Shown: positions 44,009 through 54,327 of the stretch, in pieces | Layout of the letters: each line of letters opens with the position of its first letter | How positions within the stretch are numbered: the stretch's first letter is position 1 | Origin: Cytophagaceae bacterium | GTDB taxonomy: Bacteria > Bacteroidota > Bacteroidia > Cytophagales > UBA9547 | Length of the DNA stretch: 64,000 nucleotides | Assembly (NCBI GenBank): GCA_027488865.1 | Contig: JAIYAU010000060.1 | Coordinates: forward strand, 21,890 to 85,889 | Reading direction: 5' to 3' | The notes under the pieces: model-generated | The model's database searches: none | The model's input: the letters and a program-made list of their open reading frames with translations, nothing else | Told to the model about the DNA's origin: nothing | Position numbers and translations under genes: made by a program

Positions 44009-47000
44009 ATGCAATTTTCCCATTTACACTGCCATACCCAATTTTCATTATTAGACGGTGCCGCTAATATCAGAGAGATGATGAAAAAGGCAAAAAATGA
44101 TAACATGCCCGCCGTAGCGATTACAGACCATGGTAATATGTTTGGGGCGTTTCAGTTTGTGGCGGAGGCTAATAAGGCTGGTATCAAACCAATTGTAGGA
44201 TGTGAATTTTATCTTGTTCAAGACAGACATAAGAGAACATTTACTAAGGAAGATAAAGACGTAAGATATCACCAACTATTTTTAGCCAAAAATGCCGAGG
44301 GTTATAAAAACTTGGTAAAAATGTGCTCTTTGGGTTTTATTGAAGGTATGTATAGTAAATATCCTAGAATAGATAAAGAATTGGTACTTAAATACCATAA
44401 AGGATTGATAGCGACTACATGTTGTATTGGTGCGTCTGTACCTAAAACCATTTTAAAAAAAGGAGAAATAGAAGGTGAAAAAGAATTTATATGGTGGCTG
44501 GATCTTTTTGGAGAGGATTATTACGTTGAAATACAAAGGCATGATATCCCTGAACAAATACAAGTGAATGAAACTTTGTTGAAATTAGCCATTAAACATA
44601 ATGTAAAAGTAATTGCAAGCAATGATAGTCACTATGTTAATCAAAATGATGCCAACGCCCATGACATTTTGTTGTGCATAAACACGGGCGAAAAGCAAAG
44701 TACACCTACCATGAAAGAGTTTAATGATGATGACTCTGCTTCCATGAAAGGAAAACGTTTTGCGTTTTTTAATGACCAATTTTATTTTAAAACTACCCAA
44801 GAAATGAGTAGTTTATTTAAAGATTTACCAGTAGCTATTGACAATACCAATGAAATTGTAGATAAGGTTGATTTACTTCAACTTAAAAGAGATATTCTAT
44901 TACCTAATTTCCCTATTCCTCCAGCGTTTCAAATCCATACTAAGTCTGAATTTCATAAGGAAACTGAACTAAAACCCGATGTATTAAATCAATGGGAGTA
45001 TTTAAAACACTTAACGTTTGAAGGAGCCAAAAAAAGATATCAAGAAATAACATCAGAAATAGAGGAACGACTCAATTTCGAATTGTTTACCATCAAAACG
45101 ATGGGGTTTGCAGGTTACTTTTTAATTGTATCCGATTTTATAAAAGCAGGGAGAGACCTCGGGGTGTTTGTAGGCCCTGGTCGTGGTTCTGCTGCTGGTT
45201 CGGCGGTGGCATATTGTATTGGGATTACTAACATCGACCCGATTAAGTACGATTTGCTATTTGAACGTTTTCTTAATCCGGATAGAAAATCGATGCCTGA
45301 TATTGATACTGATTTCGACGATGAAGGAAGACAAAAAGTAATAGATTATGTGGTGGAAAAATATGGTAGAAACCAAGTAGCACAAATAGTAACTTATGGA
45401 ACCATGGCTGCCAAGTCATCCATAAAAGATGTTGCTCGTGTTATGGATTTGCCACTATCCGAGGCTAACGGCCTTGCCAAACTTGTTCCTGATCGCCCAG
45501 GCACCGAACTGGGTTGGATTCTTGATGGTTACCTTAATAAAAAGGATAAAAAGGAGGAAAAGGACAAATCACTTGAAGAGGAACTTAGCCCAGAGGATTT
45601 TGAAAATGCTAAAAAGCTTCGAGAGATAATTCAAGGTGTAGACCTTCAAGCTAAGGTGATTCAAGAGGCAAAAAAACTGGAAGGTTCGGTAAGAGGCACA
45701 GGGGTACACGCTGCTGGTATCATTATCGCACCTAGTGACCTCACAGACCTAATTCCAGTAGCCACTGCCAAAGATTCAGATCTGCTACTAACCCAATATG
45801 AAGGAAAAATTATTGAAGACGCTGGGGTAATAAAAATGGACTTTTTGGGACTAAAAACCCTCACCATTATTAAAAATACCTTAGCCTTGATTAAAAAAAA
45901 TCATGGTATTGATATTGTAATCGATGATGTAGACCTCCAAGACCAAAAAACCTTTGAGGTATTCCAACGAGGTGAAACTGACGGTATTTTTCAGTTTGAA
46001 AGTGCTGGCATGAAAAAATACATGAAGGAGCTAAAGCCCGATCAATTTGGTGATTTAATTGCCATGAACGCCTTATATAGACCAGGCCCAATTGCCTATA
46101 TCCCTTCGTATATCAATCGTAAACATGGTCGAGAGCCCGTGGTATATGACTTGCCTGAGATGGAAGAGTTTTTGAAGGATACATATGGCGTTACGGTTTA
46201 TCAGGAACAGGTGATGCTTCTTTCGCAAAAACTAGCTAATTTCTCTAAAGGTGATGCTGACGTGCTTAGAAAAGCAATGGGTAAAAAAGATCGTAACACT
46301 TTGGACAAAATGAAATCGAAGTTTATGGATGGAGCCCAAGCAATTGGTCACCCTGCACCGAAACTAGAAAAAATTTGGACAGACTGGGAGGCTTTTGCAC
46401 AATATGCCTTTAACAAGTCACATTCTACTTGTTATGCATTTGTGGCATTTCAAACTGCTTGGCTTAAAGCACATTACGCTGCAGAATATTTGGCAGCCAA
46501 CCTTACCAATGAAAAAGACAATATTGAAAAACTTACCTATTTTTTAGAGGAATGTAAAAGGCAAAATATCAAAGTCTTGGGGCCTGATGTAAACGAATCA
46601 GGAGTTTTCTTTGACGTAAACAAAGATGGACAAATAAGATTTGGACTAGGCGCTATAAAAGGCACTGGCGAAGCTGCCACGTATGCAATTCTTGAAGAAA
46701 GAAAAAATGGATTATTTGAAAATGTATTCAACTTTGCCAAAAGGGTGAGTTTACGTACTGTAAACAAAAAAACATTTGAAGCATTGGCGCAATCTGGAGG
46801 CTTTGATTGTTTTGAAGACACACATCGCGCTCAGTTTTTTCATACTGAACCCGGAGAAAGTGTGACTTTTTTAGAAAAAGTGATTCGATATGGAAACAAT
46901 GCACAGGAGTCATTACATTCTGCCCAAGTTTCACTCTTTGGATCTTCTTCTAACGCCATGGAGGTTAGTACTCCAAAAATGCCGATTGTTGAACCATGGG

Positions 47001-47701
47001 ACGAACTTATAAAATTAAAGTTAGAGCGAGATGTGGTAGGAATCTACCTTTCCGGCCATCCTCTTGATCAATTTAGGCTAGAAATAGAAAATTTCTGCAA
47101 TTGTCCACTTAAACTTGTGAATGAAACTATTCAAAAATGTGCTGAAGATAAGCGTGGTAAAGAAGTTACAATGGCAGGGATTGTAACTGCTGTTAGAACT
47201 GGTCAAACTAAAAAAGCTGAGCCTTTTGGGATTTTTACCATTGAAGATTATGACGGGAGTTATGAAATTGGCTTATTTGGAAAAAAATATATTGAATTTT
47301 CCAACTACATGCGCCAAGGTGAATTTTTATTTATTAGGGGTAAGTTTGAATTGCGCTGGGCTAAGTTAAACGAACTTAAACAATTTCCAGCTGCAAGTAT
47401 TTCTGATTCTGACTTCCAATTTAATCCACTTGAAATATCGTTATTAACTGAGATTAGGGATAAATATACCAAAGGAATAAAAATGAGTATGGCTGTTGAA
47501 ATGTTGGACACCTCCAAATTGAGTAAAATCGAACAAATACTTGCTGACCATCCTGGTAGTTGTTTTTTGCAGTTTTGCCTTACTTCCAACGAAAACATAA
47601 AACTAGATATGAAATCCATGAAAGTAAAAGTAGCACCTACCAACGAATTTCTTAAGGAGATTGCCGAGGTGGAAGGCTTAACAGTAGAAGTGCTAGGTTA
47701 A
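44009..47701 (+). CDS. dnaE: DNA polymerase III subunit alpha
   Basis: Replicative polymerase catalytic subunit (DnaE type), 1230 residues. It opens with the PHP domain (HCHTQFSLLDGAANI), then the polymerase core with GRGSAAGSAVAYCIGIT and the metal triad region PDIDTDFDDEGR, the PGPIAYIPSYINRKHG segment, TGVHAAGII, and the helix-hairpin-helix and OB-fold parts near the C-terminus (about 1010-1170). The PHP active site residues are retained in part. Start ATG at 44009. Convergent with the aminotransferase, sharing the terminator at 47713-47745. Confidence 0.96.
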   Translation: MQFSHLHCHTQFSLLDGAANIREMMKKAKNDNMPAVAITDHGNMFGAFQFVAEANKAGIKPIVGCEFYLVQDRHKRTFTKEDKDVRYHQLFLAKNAEGYKNLVKMCSLGFIEGMYSKYPRIDKELVLKYHKGLIATTCCIGASVPKTILKKGEIEGEKEFIWWLDLFGEDYYVEIQRHDIPEQIQVNETLLKLAIKHNVKVIASNDSHYVNQNDANAHDILLCINTGEKQSTPTMKEFNDDDSASMKGKRFAFFNDQFYFKTTQEMSSLFKDLPVAIDNTNEIVDKVDLLQLKRDILLPNFPIPPAFQIHTKSEFHKETELKPDVLNQWEYLKHLTFEGAKKRYQEITSEIEERLNFELFTIKTMGFAGYFLIVSDFIKAGRDLGVFVGPGRGSAAGSAVAYCIGITNIDPIKYDLLFERFLNPDRKSMPDIDTDFDDEGRQKVIDYVVEKYGRNQVAQIVTYGTMAAKSSIKDVARVMDLPLSEANGLAKLVPDRPGTELGWILDGYLNKKDKKEEKDKSLEEELSPEDFENAKKLREIIQGVDLQAKVIQEAKKLEGSVRGTGVHAAGIIIAPSDLTDLIPVATAKDSDLLLTQYEGKIIEDAGVIKMDFLGLKTLTIIKNTLALIKKNHGIDIVIDDVDLQDQKTFEVFQRGETDGIFQFESAGMKKYMKELKPDQFGDLIAMNALYRPGPIAYIPSYINRKHGREPVVYDLPEMEEFLKDTYGVTVYQEQVMLLSQKLANFSKGDADVLRKAMGKKDRNTLDKMKSKFMDGAQAIGHPAPKLEKIWTDWEAFAQYAFNKSHSTCYAFVAFQTAWLKAHYAAEYLAANLTNEKDNIEKLTYFLEECKRQNIKVLGPDVNESGVFFDVNKDGQIRFGLGAIKGTGEAATYAILEERKNGLFENVFNFAKRVSLRTVNKKTFEALAQSGGFDCFEDTHRAQFFHTEPGESVTFLEKVIRYGNNAQESLHSAQVSLFGSSSNAMEVSTPKMPIVEPWDELIKLKLERDVVGIYLSGHPLDQFRLEIENFCNCPLKLVNETIQKCAEDKRGKEVTMAGIVTAVRTGQTKKAEPFGIFTIEDYDGSYEIGLFGKKYIEFSNYMRQGEFLFIRGKFELRWAKLNELKQFPAASISDSDFQFNPLEISLLTEIRDKYTKGIKMSMAVEMLDTSKLSKIEQILADHPGSCFLQFCLTSNENIKLDMKSMKVKVAPTNEFLKEIAEVEGLTVEVLG

Positions 47702-47712
47702 AAAATTATATA

Positions 47713-47745
47713 AAAATGCACCTCCAAAAACTGAAGGTGCATTTT
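47713..47745. terminator. bidirectional terminator between dnaE and the aminotransferase
   Basis: AAAATGCACCT, 11-base loop, AGGTGCATTTT, a perfect 11-bp stem closed by A and T runs. Confidence 0.85.
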
Positions 47746-47786
47746 ATAATAGCCACATTATCAACGTCTAAACTAAAAAAACTAGT

Positions 47787-49001
47787 TTAGACAAGTTTTG
47801 ATAAAGCCACCTTAATATTGCCAATTGCCTTAATTAGATTTTCGTCAGAAGCCGCAAACGACATACGGATAAAGTCTGCTGCACCAAACGCGTCACCTGT
47901 TACTAAAGAAGCGTGTGCTTCATTAAGGAGATACATGCACAGATCTTCTGCAGTATTTATTTTAGAACCTTCTGGGGTAGTTTTTCCAAAATAACTTTTT
48001 ACCTCATAAAAGAAATAAAATGCTCCTTTAGGAAGATTTACTTTTATCCCTGGTATTTCTTTTAACAAATTATAACAAAGATCTCTACGACGTAAAAACG
48101 CCTTATTCATGTCGTAAGTAGGTGTTAAATCACCAATAAGTCCTGCTATGGCCGCTTTTTGAGCGATAGAACAAGTGCCAGAGGTAACTTGGCCTTGTAG
48201 TTTATCACAAGCATCAGCAAGCCATTTGGGAGCGGCCATATAGCCAAGTCTCCAACCTGTCATTGCAAAACCCTTTGACATACCATTTACGAGGGCAGTA
48301 CGTTCCATCATTCCTGGAAATGTAGCTATGCTAACGTGTTTTTCTCCAAAGTTGATAAATTCGTAAATTTCATCAGCGATTACATAAATATTTTCATTTT
48401 TTACCACCTCAGCAGCAATGTCCCTTAATTCATTTTCTGTAAAAACAGAACCTGTTGGATTGCATGGAGATGAGAACATCACCACTTTGGTACGTGGGGT
48501 AATTGCCTCACGTAGTTTTTCGATGGGTGCCTTGAAATCATTCTCAATCCCGCCTTCTACTAACACAGGTACTCCTTCGCACAAACGAACAAGTTCGGAA
48601 TAACTTACCCAATAAGGCGCGTAAATTACAACCTCGTCTCCTGGGTTAACCAAACACATCAAAGCATTCGCAATTGATTGTTTTGCTCCCGTAGAAACAA
48701 CTATGTTTTCAGGCTTATATTCTAGGTTATTATCTCTCTTAAGTTTACTAACTATTGCGTTTTTAAGATCTGGATAGCCAGACACAGGAGTATAAAAGGT
48801 AAATCCATCATCAATGGCCTTTTTAGCAGCCTCCTTGATATGTGTTGGTGTTTGAAAATCTGGTTCTCCAAAGCTCAAGTTTACCACTTCGATGCCTTTA
48901 GCCCCAAGTTCACGTGCCTTTTTAGCCATACCAATGGTGGCAGATTCAGCCAATGCATTAATTCTATCAGAAAGAATTTTTACGTCTGTTACGGTGCTCA
49001 T
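47787..49001 (-). CDS. pyridoxal-phosphate aminotransferase, aspartate type
   Basis: Class I/II transaminase of the AspC/AspB fold, 404 residues from the ATG at 49001 (an upstream TTG would add 23 residues without conserved content). It has FGEPDFQTP, YTPVSGYPDLKNAI, VSTGAKQSIANAL, PYWVSYSELVRL, FSSPCNPTGSVF, ADEIYEF and the PLP Lys in NGMSKGFAMTGWRLGYM, and the final Arg in FIRMSFAAS that binds the substrate carboxylate. Aspartate/glutamate specificity is the family default, but prephenate or aromatic activity is not excluded. Confidence 0.93.
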   Translation of the reverse strand: MSTVTDVKILSDRINALAESATIGMAKKARELGAKGIEVVNLSFGEPDFQTPTHIKEAAKKAIDDGFTFYTPVSGYPDLKNAIVSKLKRDNNLEYKPENIVVSTGAKQSIANALMCLVNPGDEVVIYAPYWVSYSELVRLCEGVPVLVEGGIENDFKAPIEKLREAITPRTKVVMFSSPCNPTGSVFTENELRDIAAEVVKNENIYVIADEIYEFINFGEKHVSIATFPGMMERTALVNGMSKGFAMTGWRLGYMAAPKWLADACDKLQGQVTSGTCSIAQKAAIAGLIGDLTPTYDMNKAFLRRRDLCYNLLKEIPGIKVNLPKGAFYFFYEVKSYFGKTTPEGSKINTAEDLCMYLLNEAHASLVTGDAFGAADFIRMSFAASDENLIKAIGNIKVALSKLV

Positions 49002-49204
49002 TTTGTTGAACGGTTTACGATTTAAATAAAAGCCTGCAAAGATAGTTAGAAGCCTTGGCGATTCAAACAATATTATATAATTGTTATTCCAATTTTGTCT
49101 TATCCGCTATAAATCCGATTCAGTTATCCTTTTTACTGGTTGGGTCAGTTTTTAATAAATAGTATAGCATATTAAAATCAACTTTGTTTTATAAAATAAA
49201 GTTT

Positions 49205-51562
49205 ATGAAAAAGATTCTACTTATATCATTGGTTTTTAGCTCAATACAAATGTGGGCGCAGGTGCAAAATATTAGGGGGAATGTGCGCGATGTGCAATCA
49301 AAATACCCAATTCCAGGTGTAATTGTGAAGGTGCTTAATATCGAAAAACAATTGGTAACCACCACTGACCAAAACGGAGATTTTTATTTAATGGATGTGC
49401 CAGTGGGTAGGGTGTCTTTAGCGTTTAATATGCTCGGCTACAAGGAGCGTATAGTGGCTGAATTGTTGGTGCAACAAGGCAAAGAAGCACTGGCCAATTG
49501 TGAATTAGAAGAAAATATAATTCAGGTGGAGGAAGTGGTAATAAAGGCCAATTCAGATAAAACCGAAGCACTTAATGAAATGGCAACGGTGAGTGCTAGG
49601 CAATTTAACGTAGAAGAAACAGGTAAATACGCTGGTTCCTTAAACGATCCTTCCCGAATGGCATCCAACTTTGCTGGCGTAAGTGGTGCAAATGACGGCC
49701 GAAATGACATTGTTATAAGAGGTAACTCCCCTACTGGGCTACTCTGGCGAATGGATGGTATTCCTATTCCTAACCCTAACCATTTTGGCGCATCTGGGTC
49801 AACAGGCGGCCCTGTAAGCATGCTAAATAACAACCTGTTAGCTAACTCCGATTTTATGACTGGGGCCTTCCCAAGTGAATATGGAAATGCAATTTCAGGG
49901 GTATTTGATATTAATATGAGAACGGGAAATACTCAAAAAAGGGAATATTTAGGTCAAATTGGATTTAATGGATTTGAACTTGGCGCTGAGGGACCATTTT
50001 CTAAAAAATCTAGAGCGTCTTACCTAATCAACTATCGTTATTCTACCTTAGCAATTTTTAAGCTAATTGGCCTTAACACAGGTACTGGTGCAGCCATACC
50101 TCAATACCAAGATTTATCGCTGAAACTTGATTTCCCTACCAATAAATTCGGACGATTTTCTTTATTTGCAATTGGTGGCTTAAGTTATATCGAATTGCTT
50201 GATAGTAAAAAAGATACGACAAAAAATCAAACTGATTTATACGGTAACGGCGGTTTTGATATATATTTCAGGTCAAATACGGGAATTATTGGTACTAATC
50301 ACACCTATTTCTACAACAAAAACACCTCTCATAAAATTGGATTGATGGTGTCTGGCAACTTAAACACCATTACCCAAGACTCGTTAGACGCTAAATTTTA
50401 CAAAAACACATTTGATGATTTTAGGGCTGAAAGAAGCGAAAATCGGGTAGTATTTACCTTTCAAATAAATAAGAAATTTTCGACCAAAAATACGCTTCAT
50501 TCAGGAATTTTTATTCACAGAATTGGCTACTCGGTTAAAGACGAAAACTATGCAAGTGGTAATTGGACTGAACTTCGCGGACAAGCTGGTGCAAGCATTT
50601 TAAGTGAGGGTTTCGTGCAATGGAAACATCGTTTTAATGAAAAACTGACTTCCAACGTTGGTATTCATGCACAAAGATTTGAGTATAGCAATGCGAATGC
50701 CATTGAACCGAGGGCTGGTATCAGATACCAACTTTCAGATAAACAATCGATTAGTTTGGCTAGTGGTATACACAATCAAATGCAACCTTTATTGGTTTAT
50801 TTTTCTAAAACCCCTACAAATCAAGGAATTATTGAAACCAATAAAAACCTAGATTTTACACGCTCTTTGCATGTGGTATTGGGTTATGACTATTCTTTTG
50901 CACCTACTTGGCGTACAAAAATTGAGACCTACTACCAAAGAATTGACAGGGTGCCTGTGGAAACCAACAAGTCTTCCTTTTCGATGCTGAATGCTGGAGC
51001 AGACTTTTTTGTACCCGAAAACGACAGCCTTAAAAACAACGGAACAGGCTCCAACATTGGACTAGAAGTAACCCTTGAGAAGTTTTTGAGTAAAGGATTT
51101 TATACCTTGCTCACCACTTCTTTGTTTGATTCTAAATACAAAGGAAGTGATGGAATCGAAAGAGGCACAGCTTTTAATACCAATTATGTCATAAACTTTT
51201 TACTAGGTAAAGAATTTAAGTTAAATTCGAAAATTGTTATTTTTTCTGACGTAAAATCGACAGTGTCTGGGGGTAGAAGGTACACGCCAATTGATTTGCA
51301 ACGCTCTATGGAGATTGGAACTACTCAATTAAACAATAACTTAGCTTATTCCGCGGGTTATGGCACGTATTCTAGAACTGATTTTAAGCTAGGAGTTAGG
51401 ATACAAAGTGGTAAATTATCACATGATTTAAGTATTAATGTTCAAAATATCACGAATCATAAAAACACATTTATGGAAACTTATGACAGAAAAACAAATG
51501 ATATAACTAGAACTTATCAATTGCCTTTTCAAATAATTCCTCAATACAAAATTTTATTTTAA
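49205..51562 (+). CDS. TonB-dependent receptor with carboxypeptidase-regulatory-like domain
   Basis: Outer-membrane energy-coupled receptor, 785 residues from the ATG at 49205. Residues 1-19 are a signal peptide (MWAQ). A beta-sandwich domain (about 22-105, GNVRDVQSKYPIPGVIVKV) is typical of Bacteroidota receptors, then the plug (about 120-235, NDIVIRGNSPTGLLWRMDGIPIPNPNHFG), then the barrel to the C-terminus (ending YKILF). There is no SusD partner and no TonB box evident at the N-terminus. It is the first gene of an operon with a LytS-type kinase and a LytTR regulator, the stop and next start overlapping by one base. Confidence 0.92.
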   Translation: MKKILLISLVFSSIQMWAQVQNIRGNVRDVQSKYPIPGVIVKVLNIEKQLVTTTDQNGDFYLMDVPVGRVSLAFNMLGYKERIVAELLVQQGKEALANCELEENIIQVEEVVIKANSDKTEALNEMATVSARQFNVEETGKYAGSLNDPSRMASNFAGVSGANDGRNDIVIRGNSPTGLLWRMDGIPIPNPNHFGASGSTGGPVSMLNNNLLANSDFMTGAFPSEYGNAISGVFDINMRTGNTQKREYLGQIGFNGFELGAEGPFSKKSRASYLINYRYSTLAIFKLIGLNTGTGAAIPQYQDLSLKLDFPTNKFGRFSLFAIGGLSYIELLDSKKDTTKNQTDLYGNGGFDIYFRSNTGIIGTNHTYFYNKNTSHKIGLMVSGNLNTITQDSLDAKFYKNTFDDFRAERSENRVVFTFQINKKFSTKNTLHSGIFIHRIGYSVKDENYASGNWTELRGQAGASILSEGFVQWKHRFNEKLTSNVGIHAQRFEYSNANAIEPRAGIRYQLSDKQSISLASGIHNQMQPLLVYFSKTPTNQGIIETNKNLDFTRSLHVVLGYDYSFAPTWRTKIETYYQRIDRVPVETNKSSFSMLNAGADFFVPENDSLKNNGTGSNIGLEVTLEKFLSKGFYTLLTTSLFDSKYKGSDGIERGTAFNTNYVINFLLGKEFKLNSKIVIFSDVKSTVSGGRRYTPIDLQRSMEIGTTQLNNNLAYSAGYGTYSRTDFKLGVRIQSGKLSHDLSINVQNITNHKNTFMETYDRKTNDITRTYQLPFQIIPQYKILF

Positions 51563-52584
51563 TGGGTAAATATCGTTTTATAAATCCTGTTACTTTGTTA
51601 GGCATACCCATACTTGCTATGGGTATTTGCCTTTTTGCAGGTAACGACAAGCAAATGGGAAATAACGTTTCCTTGTTAAATGCTTTCCTTATTACCTGCA
51701 TTTATACAGGGCTAATTTGGATTTCTAACGAAGCCATATTTGACTATTTTAAATTTAAATATGCTACTTTAAGAGAAACGAAATATCGTATTTTCTACCA
51801 AACAATCACTTCTTTGGTGGTAACTATGATGGCTTATATTTTGGCCACTTACCTTATGCATCATATAAAAGGACAGCCATTTTCATGGACAGATTGCATT
51901 GATTTAGCCTCTATAAAAATTACTTTCTTAGCTACTTCTATGGTTACCATATTATACGAATCCGTATTTTTCTTTGAAAAGTGGAAAAATGCAGTAATTG
52001 AGACTGAAAAACTTCAAAAAGAAACTGCTTTGGCGCAATTTGAAACACTCAAGAGCCAAATCAATCCACATTTTCTATTTAATACCCTTAATACTTTAGT
52101 GTCTATTATTCCAGATCAACCTGACAAAGCAGTTGATTTTGTTCAAAAACTATCTTATGTTTTTCGATATGTTCTTTCCATGCGTGAAATGGAAGTAGTA
52201 AAAATAGAAGATGAAATCCAATTTATTAATTCGTATCTTTTTCTATTAAAAACAAGATATGGTGATAATCTTCGTATCCACCAACATGATTTTAAACCCA
52301 TTTATGACAAATATTTACCACCAGTATGCACACAGCTACTTATTGAAAATGCCATTAAACACAACATTATATCTTCTGAAAAAAAATTAGATTTGTACAT
52401 AGGCTTTGATAATGAATATGTAATAATCAAAAATACACTCCAAGAAAAAATACACAAAGAAGAGTCAACCGGTTTGGGCCTTGAAAATATTATAAAACGT
52501 TATACATTTTTAACTCCTGCTATGGTGTTAGTAGAAAAACATGAACATGAATTTATTGTAAAACTACCTTTAATTTCTTTATAA
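51562..52584 (+). CDS. LytS/YehU-type sensor histidine kinase
   Basis: A 340-residue membrane kinase. Four hydrophobic segments (about 10-25, 38-56, 80-98, 118-138) form a membrane sensor without a periplasmic domain. Phosphoacceptor H170 is in QINPHFLFNTLN, and the ATP-binding half shows IENAIKHN (N box) and GLGLENI (G box). It would phosphorylate the LytTR regulator encoded one base further on. Signal unknown; the preceding TonB-dependent receptor gene suggests a link to the substrate of that receptor. Confidence 0.93.
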   Translation: MGKYRFINPVTLLGIPILAMGICLFAGNDKQMGNNVSLLNAFLITCIYTGLIWISNEAIFDYFKFKYATLRETKYRIFYQTITSLVVTMMAYILATYLMHHIKGQPFSWTDCIDLASIKITFLATSMVTILYESVFFFEKWKNAVIETEKLQKETALAQFETLKSQINPHFLFNTLNTLVSIIPDQPDKAVDFVQKLSYVFRYVLSMREMEVVKIEDEIQFINSYLFLLKTRYGDNLRIHQHDFKPIYDKYLPPVCTQLLIENAIKHNIISSEKKLDLYIGFDNEYVIIKNTLQEKIHKEESTGLGLENIIKRYTFLTPAMVLVEKHEHEFIVKLPLISL

Positions 52585-52585
52585 G

Positions 52586-53341
52586 ATGCAACGTGTGTTA
52601 ATTGTAGAAGATGAAAAACCAGCCAGTAATAGATTATTAAGTTTAATAGGTGAGCTAAGACCTAATTATCAAATAGTTGGTATCGAAGATAGTATAGAAG
52701 GTACAGTTAATTGGTTTCAAAAGGGAGGTACAGCAGATTTACTGTTCCTAGACATTCATCTTGCAGATGGCAATAGCTTCTATATATTTGACCAAGCAAA
52801 AATAAATACACCTATTATTTTTACTACTGCCTACGATCAATATGCCATTAAGGCCTTCAAACTTAATAGCATCGATTATCTTTTAAAACCGATAGACAAA
52901 CAAGACCTGTTAAAGTCAATTGAAAAATTTGAAAAGGCCAATCCCTTAGAGCATAATGAAATCAAAAGTGTATTAGAAACTTTAAAACTCAGGAATAAAG
53001 AATATAAAACCAGATTTTTGGTAAGATATGTGGACAAACTAATTTCCATACCTTCACAAGATATTTCCTATTTTATTTCTGAAGAAAAAATCGTTTTTCT
53101 CTATGCCAACAACTCCAGATACGCTGTAGATTTCACCCTCGACCACCTCGAAGAGGTGCTAGAACCGACGATGTTTTTTAGAATTAATCGGAAGTGTATC
53201 GCCTCTATGAAAGGCATTGCTAAGATAAGCATCCATTTTAACGGAAAACTTAAAGTAGATTTAAATCCTGCGGTAGCTACTGATGACTTAATTATTAGTA
53301 AAGAAAAATCTAGTGATTTTAAACGCTGGTTGGATCGCTAA
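52586..53341 (+). CDS. LytTR-family response regulator
   Basis: A 251-residue response regulator. The receiver domain (about 1-120) has the acidic pair EDE at 8-10, phosphoacceptor D56 in LFLDIHL, Thr in FTTAYD and Lys in LLKPIDK. The LytTR DNA-binding domain is at about 145-250 (FLVRYVDKLISIPSQDISYF, FFRINRKCIAS). It begins one base after the kinase stop. It probably controls its own operon or a nearby gene; no candidate pair of direct repeats is evident. Confidence 0.94.
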   Translation: MQRVLIVEDEKPASNRLLSLIGELRPNYQIVGIEDSIEGTVNWFQKGGTADLLFLDIHLADGNSFYIFDQAKINTPIIFTTAYDQYAIKAFKLNSIDYLLKPIDKQDLLKSIEKFEKANPLEHNEIKSVLETLKLRNKEYKTRFLVRYVDKLISIPSQDISYFISEEKIVFLYANNSRYAVDFTLDHLEEVLEPTMFFRINRKCIASMKGIAKISIHFNGKLKVDLNPAVATDDLIISKEKSSDFKRWLDR

Positions 53342-53787
53342 ACTTTCTATTTTATTTTGTAATTTCAACCTCATTAGCACCTCCTACTTGTGCCAAAGTT
53401 CACTTCTTGACTTAAAACGTTTTAGGAATTTTGTTCCGAATTTGCGTACAACTACCTACACTATAAGGAAAAACAAACAAATCTCCATAATGACTTGGTA
53501 TACAAAAGGTATCATGACATTTTTCAACTAAATAAGTTCAAAATAGAAAAAATGCTAGATGATTATTATAGGAATACGTTGGCGGTATAGGTATTCCCCC
53601 CTTGCTATTTCCACCTTTAATGTCGTTAAGTTTAGCCGATCCTGCCTTTTCTAATGGAAGCAAATTGAAGTGATATTAGATTTTAGAATGAGTTTTAATT
53701 GCTGAATTAAGAGGATCCTCTAGGGAAAAACAACAATGGCCGCCCATTTGTTGGACAGCCATTGTTAAAATGAGATTCCTATAGCTT
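53342..53787. other. intergenic, 446 bases, no gene seen
   Basis: Apart from the hairpin at 53732-53766 I see no structured element. A frame of about 70 codons at 53313-53531 has no start that is separate from the LytTR gene, no signal and no family, and I consider it chance. Possible decayed DNA. Confidence 0.5.
53727..53766 (-). terminator. terminator after the membrane-anchored receiver gene
   Basis: AACAATGGC (53732-53740) pairs with GCCATTGTT (53758-53766); on the minus strand the stem is followed by GTTTTT. An inner CCA/TGG pairing extends the hairpin. Confidence 0.7.
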
Positions 53788-54297
53788 TTAGAAAAATTTA
53801 ATAAACGATACCAGCAGAATAGTAAATGCTACACCGAAGCTTAATATTCTAAACAAATCCTTTTTTACTATTCGATTGTTAATAGTTCGTTGATTTCTAG
53901 CTTCTAACAAATAAACAAGATTTTCAATACAAGTTTCTACGTTTTTGATAGCCTCTTCATTTTTTACAATATAGTCGCAAGCACCAGCTTTTAGTAATTC
54001 TACAGCTATGGAGATATTATTTTGAGAAGAAAGCATCACAACCAACGACTGTGGAAACTTCTTTTTAATGACTTCTAATATCGCCTTCCCATTACTGTTT
54101 TTAGACTTTTTGGTGTCGAGCTGATAATCTAAAAAGACGATATCTGGCGCTTCCATGATTTGTGCAAGCATCCTTTCGCCACTATTGAATACTTGTGCAT
54201 CCGTTTCAAATCGGGTGTCGATAAACATTTTGATCATTGAAGAAAAGAATTCATTGTCTTCTACAATCACTACTGAGAGATTTGATTTGTTTTCCAT
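53788..54297 (-). CDS. receiver-domain protein with C-terminal membrane anchor
   Basis: A 169-residue protein with a CheY-like receiver domain (about 6-125: acidic pair ED at 13-14, phosphoacceptor D57 in VFLDYQL, Ser90 in MLSSQ, Lys112 in IVKN) and a single hydrophobic segment at about 150-168 as its very end. There is no output domain of known type. A tail-anchored receiver is unusual; it may relay a phosphate or act as a phosphorylation-controlled tether. It lies 30 bases downstream of a WecA-like initiator of polysaccharide synthesis on the same strand, so a role in regulating polysaccharide export or synthesis is inferred. Confidence 0.83.
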   Translation of the reverse strand: MENKSNLSVVIVEDNEFFSSMIKMFIDTRFETDAQVFNSGERMLAQIMEAPDIVFLDYQLDTKKSKNSNGKAILEVIKKKFPQSLVVMLSSQNNISIAVELLKAGACDYIVKNEEAIKNVETCIENLVYLLEARNQRTINNRIVKKDLFRILSFGVAFTILLVSFIKFF

Positions 54298-54327
54298 CTT
54301 AAACTTAGTTGAGTGTGAAATAATATC

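Noticed and set aside
53313..53531. 72-codon frame after the LytTR gene
   Set aside because: It begins inside the LytTR gene, has no recognisable domain, and the sequence looks non-coding.
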